Positions 6,921-11,154 of a DNA stretch of 11,154 bases are shown piece after piece; position 1 is the stretch's first letter, and every line of letters begins with the position of its first letter. The notes beneath the pieces are model-generated. The model did no database searches. It was not told the DNA's origin and saw only the letters and a program-made list of their open reading frames with translations. Origin of the DNA: Aurantimonadaceae bacterium (GTDB lineage: Bacteria > Pseudomonadota > Alphaproteobacteria > Rhizobiales > Rhizobiaceae); the NCBI GenBank assembly GCA_003232595.1, contig QIIJ01000569.1:1-11154 (forward strand). Direction: 5' to 3'. Made by a program: the position numbers and the translations under genes.

Positions 6921-7027
6921 TCAGGCTTAAGAGCCTGATTTAAAAGTCCGGTGCCAGCCCTCTCCCCCGGCCCAACCACCCGATAACGGTACCCTGTGGG
7001 GTGGTTGGGCCGGGGGACTTTTAAATC
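6921..7027. repeat. Large nested inverted repeat (palindromic intergenic or MITE-like element)
   Basis: The inner part is a perfect 18-bp stem: CCCCCGGCCCAACCACCC (6964-6981) against its exact complement (6999-7016), around a 17-base loop with GGTACC. The outer part is a perfect 11-bp pair, GATTTAAAAGT (6937-6947) and ACTTTTAAATC (7017-7027). On the right the two arms abut; on the left 16 extra bases (6948-6963) separate them. A further 7-bp hairpin, TCAGGCT-TAAG-AGCCTGA (6921-6938), adjoins the left side. Because both neighbouring genes are transcribed away from it, it is not a terminator for them. Structure and place fit a dispersed palindromic repeat of the RIME/REP kind or a transposase-less element. 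No target-site duplication was identified. Confidence 0.75.
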
Positions 7028-7202
7028 GGACACTAAGTAATAGAGCTTTCTCCTTCGTTCTGTCCGTCATGCCCTGAGCCTTCGCAAATTTGCTAGAGTC
7101 AAACTCGGCAGATTTAAGCAGTTTTCTACCAGACAGCCTTTCTGATAAATCCGCCATGATAATATCGTTATGAAACCGCCACAGATCAATCAATGTCCGC
7201 AC
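6927..7202 (-). CDS. Doubtful 91-codon ORF running into the palindromic repeat
   Basis: The frame begins with GTG at 7202 and has no visible ribosome binding site there or at the internal ATG (codon 16). Codons 1 to about 60 encode a plausible soluble, helix-prone, charged peptide (for example MADLSERLSGRKLL near residues 16-29) that matches no family I know. About the last 30 codons are simply the large inverted repeat in translation. It may be a gene remnant whose 3' end was replaced by the repeat, or chance. The low confidence reflects the missing start signals. Confidence 0.2.
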   Translation of the reverse strand: MRTLIDLWRFHNDIIMADLSERLSGRKLLKSAEFDSSKFAKAQGMTDRTKEKALLLSVRFKSPPAQPPHRVPLSGGWAGGEGWHRTFKSGS

Positions 7203-7262
7203 GGTAGAAGGTCCATACCGGAGACATGGGTTACAGTTTATAATTTTGATCTGAGGCGTCTG

Positions 7263-7290
7263 TTGTCAATTGATGCAGGCAGAAAATAAT
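7263..7290 (+). promoter_or_regulatory. Possible promoter for the aminotransferase-decarboxylase operon
   Basis: TTGTCA (7263-7268, five of six) and AATAAT (7285-7290, five of six) are 16 bases apart on the plus strand. Transcription would begin near 7297, leaving a leader of about 70 bases to the GTG start at 7370. No copy of the LysR-type dyad found at 11110-11126 is seen here. Confidence 0.35.
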
Positions 7291-7369
7291 TTGGGGGCTG
7301 CTACGATTCAGCTTGACCATTCTGAATAATTTCACGCAACATCTTTGCTGGCAACAATGGAGTAATGCA

Positions 7370-8542
7370 GTGAAATTATCATCTTTGTCACAACGCCTGG
7401 GCGGCGAAGGGGCTGCTGCCTGGGATCTGCATTTTCAGGCCCTGGAAGCAGCTAAATCCGGTAAGGACATTATTGTTATGAGCGTCGGGGACTCTGACTA
7501 TGACACGCCCGCGCCCATCGTTGAAACCTGTGTTGCAGCGCTCCGTTCCGGCGATACTCACTATTCGCCGGTTGCCGGTAGTGAAAAATTTCGAAATGCG
7601 GTAGCTACCCGCCATCAGGCAGCAACCGGCACAACGTGCGCACTTGAAAATGTTACCATTTGCGCCGGTACACAAAATGCACTTTTTAATGCTGCCATGA
7701 TTGCGCTGTCTCCTGGCGATGAGGTGGTTGTTCTGGAACCAATGTACGTGACCTATGAGGCAACATTCAGGGCGTCGGGCGCCACAATTGTTCCGGTACC
7801 ATGTCCTGCCGGAAACGATTTTCGCCCGGACCTTGATGTATTGCAGGCGGCCATCACCAACAAAACAAACCTTATTGCCTTTGCCAGCCCGGTAAATCCG
7901 ACAGGGGCGGTGTTTCCCCGTTCTGATCTTGAGGCGATTGCACAAGCCGCTTGCCAGCATGATCTTTGGGTAATTTCAGACGAGGTTTATGCGGATTTGA
8001 TATTCGACGGCAACCACATTTCAATTGCCTCTCTTGCGGGCATGAGCGAGCGGACAATTACGGTCAGCAGTCTGTCAAAATCCCATGCAATGCCAGGCTG
8101 GCGTGCCGGCTGGGCAATTGCGCCCGAACCATTCACAAACGAATTGCAAAAACTTATGCTTTGTTCCACCTATGGTTTGCCCGGGTTTATCCAACAGGCT
8201 GCAGCTTTCGCCCTGGAAAATGATCTCGATGAAGTAGATAATATCCGGGACGGCCTGCAACATCGCCGTGACCTGGCCTGTCGGATATTGGAGGAGTGTG
8301 CGTATTTGAAGTTTCAAATACCGCAGGCGGGCATGTTTCTCGTAATTGATGTTCAGGAAACCGGGCTTACCAGTGCTGAATTTGCTGAACGTTTGTACCG
8401 GAAAGAAGGTGTATCGGTCATGGATGGCAGTACATTCGGCCCCAGCACTGTAGGAACAATACGCGTAAGTTTTGCCATGTCCGACGAAATATTAAGCGAT
8501 GGCTATAACCGTATTGTCCAATTTGCCAACAGTCTGGTCTGA
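7370..8542 (+). CDS. aruH: Class I PLP aminotransferase, arginine:pyruvate transaminase-like (AruH-like)
   Basis: A 390-residue cytosolic fold-type I aminotransferase. It would pass the alpha-amino group of L-arginine to pyruvate, giving 2-ketoarginine and alanine, the first step of the arginine transaminase pathway. Visible landmarks are SPVNPTG with Asn176, ISDEVYADL with Asp204 and Tyr207, SLSKSHAMPGWRAGW with Schiff-base Lys237 and Arg245, and Arg365 (in GTIRVSFA) for the substrate carboxylate. N-terminal GGEGAAAWDLH and SVGDSDYDTPAPI resemble AruH as I recall it. The start is GTG at 7370, with GGAG (7359-7362) 7 bases before it and the homology beginning right there; the frame opens upstream to a TTG at 7313 with no support. 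The substrate call leans on the next gene, an AruI-like decarboxylase whose ribosome binding site overlaps this stop codon. Confidence 0.85.
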   Translation: MKLSSLSQRLGGEGAAAWDLHFQALEAAKSGKDIIVMSVGDSDYDTPAPIVETCVAALRSGDTHYSPVAGSEKFRNAVATRHQAATGTTCALENVTICAGTQNALFNAAMIALSPGDEVVVLEPMYVTYEATFRASGATIVPVPCPAGNDFRPDLDVLQAAITNKTNLIAFASPVNPTGAVFPRSDLEAIAQAACQHDLWVISDEVYADLIFDGNHISIASLAGMSERTITVSSLSKSHAMPGWRAGWAIAPEPFTNELQKLMLCSTYGLPGFIQQAAAFALENDLDEVDNIRDGLQHRRDLACRILEECAYLKFQIPQAGMFLVIDVQETGLTSAEFAERLYRKEGVSVMDGSTFGPSTVGTIRVSFAMSDEILSDGYNRIVQFANSLV

Positions 8543-8557
8543 GGAGCGTATTAATTC

Positions 8558-10150
8558 ATGACCCTTGGAGAATATCTGGTAACCCTGCTTGAGGACTACG
8601 GCGTTGATACGGTGTTTGGCATTCCCGGTGTTCACACCGTTGAGATGTATCGCGGGCTGGCATCGTCTTCCATCCGCCATGTGACACCAAGGCATGAGCA
8701 GGGCGCGGGCTTCATGGCCGATGGTTATGCACGGGTAGGTGGAAAACCCGGTGTGGTGTTTGTCATTTCCGGCCCGGGCCTGACAAATGTGGCGACTGCG
8801 ATGGGTCAGGCCTATGCGGATTCCGTTCCCATGCTGGTGATTTCTGCAGTTAATCCGCTGGGCAGCCTTGGACATGGTGAGGGGGAATTGCACGAAAGTC
8901 CCAATCAAAGCCTGCTTGTGTCCCAGGTCGCGGCATTTAGCTTCCGGGTTCTGGTGCCGGAGGATTTGCCAAAGGCTGTTGCACGGGCTTTTGCAACTTT
9001 CAGTGCTGCACGGCCCAGGCCGGTTCATATCGAAATTCCGGTCGATCTGTTTTCTGCGCCTGCTGATAGCCTGCCGCGTGCGCCCATTGTCAGAATACCA
9101 CCACCGGGACCCGACAGGCAGGCCGTTGCAGAAGCCGCGGACCTTTGCAGTTCTGCAAGAAGCCCGGTGATTTTTCTGGGCGGAGGGGCTCGCCATGGAG
9201 CAACCGAAGCAACGAAGCTTGCCGAGCGTCTTGATGCGCCAGCCATCATGACGGTCAATGGTCGTGGTATTCTTCCTGCAGGCCATCCTCTTGAAGTTTC
9301 TGCAAGCCCGTCACTGAATGCTGTACGTGACCTGATGGCAAGGGCTGATCTCGTATTGGCATTTGGCACAGAGTTCGGGCGAACGGATTACAATGTGTTT
9401 GATCGCAGCGAACCGGAAGTGAATGCCCCCCTGATCCGTGCGGATATCGATCCTCTTCAAGTGGTACGGAACATAAACTGCTCAATCGCTCTGGTTGGCG
9501 ATGCCAGGGCAACTCTTGAAGAATTAAACAATGCCCTGGGCCCCGAACGTGCTGATAATGGCGGAGCGGAACGTGCAAAACATGCCCGTGAGGCAGCACT
9601 TGGCGAGCAGGAACCTGAGTACCGGCAATTGATCAGTATTTTGGAAGAAATTGCATTTGCGATACCTGAAGCGACAGTTATTGGTGATTCTACTAAACTG
9701 ACATATGCAGGCAACCTCTATCTGGCACGCAGCCGCCCGACAAGCTGGTTTGGTGCAGCAACTGGCTTTGGCGCGTTGGGCTACGGACTGCCAGCATCAA
9801 TTGGCGCTGTTCTGGCAATGCCGCAAAATCCGGTTGTCTGCCTTGTTGGTGATGGCGGCTTGCAGTTCACATTGGCGGAACTTGGCACAGCTATGGAAAT
9901 TGGCGGGCCACTGATTGTACTGGTTTGGAACAATCGTGGGTATGGCGAGATCAAGTCGGCAATGATTGGAAAAAATGTCAATCCGGTTGGTGTGGATCTG
10001 TTGACGCCGGATTTTGTCGCTATCGCCAGAAGCTGGGGTATGCAGGCCAACAAGTTGGAGAAACCCGATGATCTGACAGTCTTGCTGCAAGACGCTGTGA
10101 AATCAGGGCAACCGACATTGATAGAAATTGATGAGACACTATATTTTTGA
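8558..10150 (+). CDS. aruI: ThDP-dependent decarboxylase, 5-guanidino-2-oxopentanoate (2-ketoarginine) decarboxylase-like (AruI-like)
   Basis: A 530-residue thiamine-diphosphate enzyme of the acetolactate synthase/benzoylformate decarboxylase superfamily, with all three domains. The N-terminal PYR domain (about 1-165) has GIPGVHTVEMYRGL and RHEQGAGFMADGYAR with catalytic Glu47. The middle domain is about 185-325. The C-terminal PP domain (about 360-530) has the GDG...NN cofactor motif, with Asp432 and Asn459 for the metal. The GIPGVHTVE and HVTPRHEQGAGFMADGYAR blocks are characteristic of AruI, which decarboxylates 2-ketoarginine to 4-guanidinobutyraldehyde. The start is ATG at 8558 with GAGGAG (8541-8546) overlapping the stop of the preceding transaminase; the gap is 15 bases, so the two form one operon. 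Downstream genes for oxidation of the aldehyde and urea release are not in the window. Confidence 0.87.
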   Translation: MTLGEYLVTLLEDYGVDTVFGIPGVHTVEMYRGLASSSIRHVTPRHEQGAGFMADGYARVGGKPGVVFVISGPGLTNVATAMGQAYADSVPMLVISAVNPLGSLGHGEGELHESPNQSLLVSQVAAFSFRVLVPEDLPKAVARAFATFSAARPRPVHIEIPVDLFSAPADSLPRAPIVRIPPPGPDRQAVAEAADLCSSARSPVIFLGGGARHGATEATKLAERLDAPAIMTVNGRGILPAGHPLEVSASPSLNAVRDLMARADLVLAFGTEFGRTDYNVFDRSEPEVNAPLIRADIDPLQVVRNINCSIALVGDARATLEELNNALGPERADNGGAERAKHAREAALGEQEPEYRQLISILEEIAFAIPEATVIGDSTKLTYAGNLYLARSRPTSWFGAATGFGALGYGLPASIGAVLAMPQNPVVCLVGDGGLQFTLAELGTAMEIGGPLIVLVWNNRGYGEIKSAMIGKNVNPVGVDLLTPDFVAIARSWGMQANKLEKPDDLTVLLQDAVKSGQPTLIEIDETLYF

Positions 10151-10165
10151 GAGGGAACACAGTTT

Positions 10166-11098
10166 CTAAAGCCGGAATTTGTGCTGGGCCATTTTGCTGC
10201 TTATAAACTCGCCCATATGTTCAACCAGGGCCTCAAGCTCTGGCATGCTTTTTCTTTGTTGAGAACGGTGAATTGCCAGTTCGACCGGCGGCAGCGGGGC
10301 AAAGCCATCGATATCATCAATCACAATCAGCTCGTCGGTGATTGCACCCGCCGGAAATGCGGAAACAGCAAGGCCTGCAATCACCGCCGTTCGAATGGTT
10401 GCGACACTGTCGCTGACATATTCCTCGCGCCACAGCCTGCCGAGTGATTCCAGATGGCTGATTACGTGGCTGCGAAACGGGCAGGGTTGAGAAAATAACC
10501 CGACTGGAAGAAATTCTCGCTTCAAACAGCGCAGGTCCTTGTTGGCAACCCAATGCAGCGGTTCTTTCCATATCTGTCCCGCAGGTTCCAGCCCGTCTCC
10601 GGTAATAGAGACACAGACATCCAGTTCACCGGATTTGATTTGTGCTCGAAGCCGGTTGCTCGGAGCTGCAACCAGCTTGATTTGAACATCACTGTACATT
10701 TCTTTGAAATTGGCCAGAACCACATTCAGGCCGGATTCAGCAAACCATTCAGGAATTCCAACACGAACCTCGCCGGAAAGATCAGGAGACGACAAATAGA
10801 GCGTTGCCTCGTCGTATACAGCCATGATTCTCTTCGCATAGATCACAAGCCGCTTGCCGTGACGTGAAAGCCTGACAGGTTTCCCGCGCCCACCCGGCTT
10901 AAACAACTCCCGTCCCGATCTGTCCTCAAGCCGTTTCAGCTGTAAACTCATTGTTGGTTGAGGAATATTCAGGCTAAGGGCGCCTTCGCTTAAGGAAGAG
11001 GATTCAGATACTGCTATTAGCGAGCGCAGCAACCCGATATCAAGACGCCCGATTTTGTGTTTGGGTTTCCACTTGTTGGATGCATTGTGATAGTTCAT
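10166..11098 (-). CDS. LysR-type transcriptional regulator
   Basis: A 310-residue LysR-family regulator of normal length. Residues about 18-77 form the winged helix-turn-helix: LDIGLLRSLIAVSESSSLSEG, then the recognition region IPQPTMSLQLKRLEDRSGRELF (45-66). A linker helix follows to about 100. The C-terminal effector-binding domain (about 108-300) opens with GEVRVGIPEWFAE (109-121). It has an extra N-terminal tail of about 17 residues, but no internal start is available, so ATG at 11098 is kept. The gene converges on the decarboxylase gene with only 15 bases between stops. LysR regulators usually control a divergent neighbour, which would lie beyond the right edge; control of the aruHI-like pair is possible but not shown. 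The ligand is unknown. Confidence 0.93.
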   Translation of the reverse strand: MNYHNASNKWKPKHKIGRLDIGLLRSLIAVSESSSLSEGALSLNIPQPTMSLQLKRLEDRSGRELFKPGGRGKPVRLSRHGKRLVIYAKRIMAVYDEATLYLSSPDLSGEVRVGIPEWFAESGLNVVLANFKEMYSDVQIKLVAAPSNRLRAQIKSGELDVCVSITGDGLEPAGQIWKEPLHWVANKDLRCLKREFLPVGLFSQPCPFRSHVISHLESLGRLWREEYVSDSVATIRTAVIAGLAVSAFPAGAITDELIVIDDIDGFAPLPPVELAIHRSQQRKSMPELEALVEHMGEFISSKMAQHKFRL

Positions 11099-11109
11099 GA
11101 ATCGCCGCC

Positions 11110-11126
11110 TATTTAGTTCCTAAATA
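11110..11126. promoter_or_regulatory. LysR-type binding dyad (T-N11-A) upstream of the regulator gene
   Basis: TATTTAG-TTC-CTAAATA is a perfect inverted repeat with 7-bp arms and a 3-base centre. It contains the T-N11-A pattern with dyad symmetry (11112-11124) that is typical of LysR regulators. It ends 12 bases before the start codon of the LysR gene at 11098, fitting an autoregulatory operator that could also serve a divergent gene past the window edge. Confidence 0.55.
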
Positions 11127-11154
11127 CAGTTATAAACCAAATTCGCGTTCCAAT

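Larger units (their letters stand above)
6650..7369. other. 720-base gene-poor stretch between divergent operons
   Basis: This stretch separates the antiporter operon (leftward) from the aminotransferase operon (rightward). It holds candidate promoters at both ends, a hairpin ATCCCTC-N9-GAGGGAT (6843-6865), a hairpin TCAGGCT-TAAG-AGCCTGA (6921-6938), and a large nested inverted repeat (6937-7027). A minus-strand frame at 7202-6927 runs through the repeat but lacks a ribosome binding site. Nothing else is recognised. Confidence 0.7.

Noticed and set aside
7313..7369. Longer transaminase start at TTG 7313
   Set aside because: The added 19 residues have no family resemblance, and the GTG at 7370 has a well-spaced GGAG and begins where homology begins.
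7388..9714. Long antisense frames opposite the transaminase and decarboxylase genes
   Set aside because: They are shadows of strongly conserved enzymes and show no family features or start signals.

Overview
The window looks like chromosomal DNA of an alphaproteobacterium, probably of the Hyphomicrobiales (rhizobial) type. That placement is an inference. It rests on the family resemblance of the proteins (DUF192, a YbhN-like flippase, DUF962/Mpo1, an AruI-type decarboxylase), on moderate GC and on frequent GTG/TTG starts. No rRNA, phage gene, transposase or CRISPR array is visible. Most of the window is well-packed metabolic and membrane genes, with two tRNA genes and two gene-poor stretches rich in inverted repeats.

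Left part (1-3108, all on the minus strand): a tRNA-Pro(UGG) cut by the window edge, a secreted DUF192 protein, a polytopic flippase-like membrane protein, a 518-base gap with a strong sigma70-like promoter and a cluster of three hairpins, a complete tRNA-Lys(CUU), and a DUF962/Mpo1-like membrane protein. A small secreted two-cysteine protein (3395-3649, plus strand) diverges from the last of these across a 286-base spacer that holds a perfect short palindrome.

Middle part (3689-6649, minus strand): an apparent operon, in transcription order a CPA1 Na+/H+ antiporter, a PhzF-family isomerase and a dienelactone-hydrolase-family protein. The antiporter stop codon lies inside the ribosome binding site of phzF. 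A 720-base gene-poor stretch follows (6650-7369). It holds a large nested inverted repeat with a perfect 18-bp inner stem and 11-bp outer arms, most like a palindromic intergenic repeat or a MITE-like element.

Right part (7370-11154): a tightly coupled pair, an arginine:pyruvate-transaminase-like aminotransferase (aruH-like) and a ThDP-dependent 2-ketoarginine-decarboxylase-like enzyme (aruI-like). Together they would turn arginine into 4-guanidinobutyraldehyde by the arginine transaminase pathway. A LysR-type regulator converges on them with only 15 bases between stops. It carries a perfect dyad of the T-N11-A type just upstream of its own start. I see no clearly unprecedented multi-gene system. 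The more unusual items are the nested palindrome, the hairpin cluster, a possible leader ORF before the flippase, and the small secreted protein.
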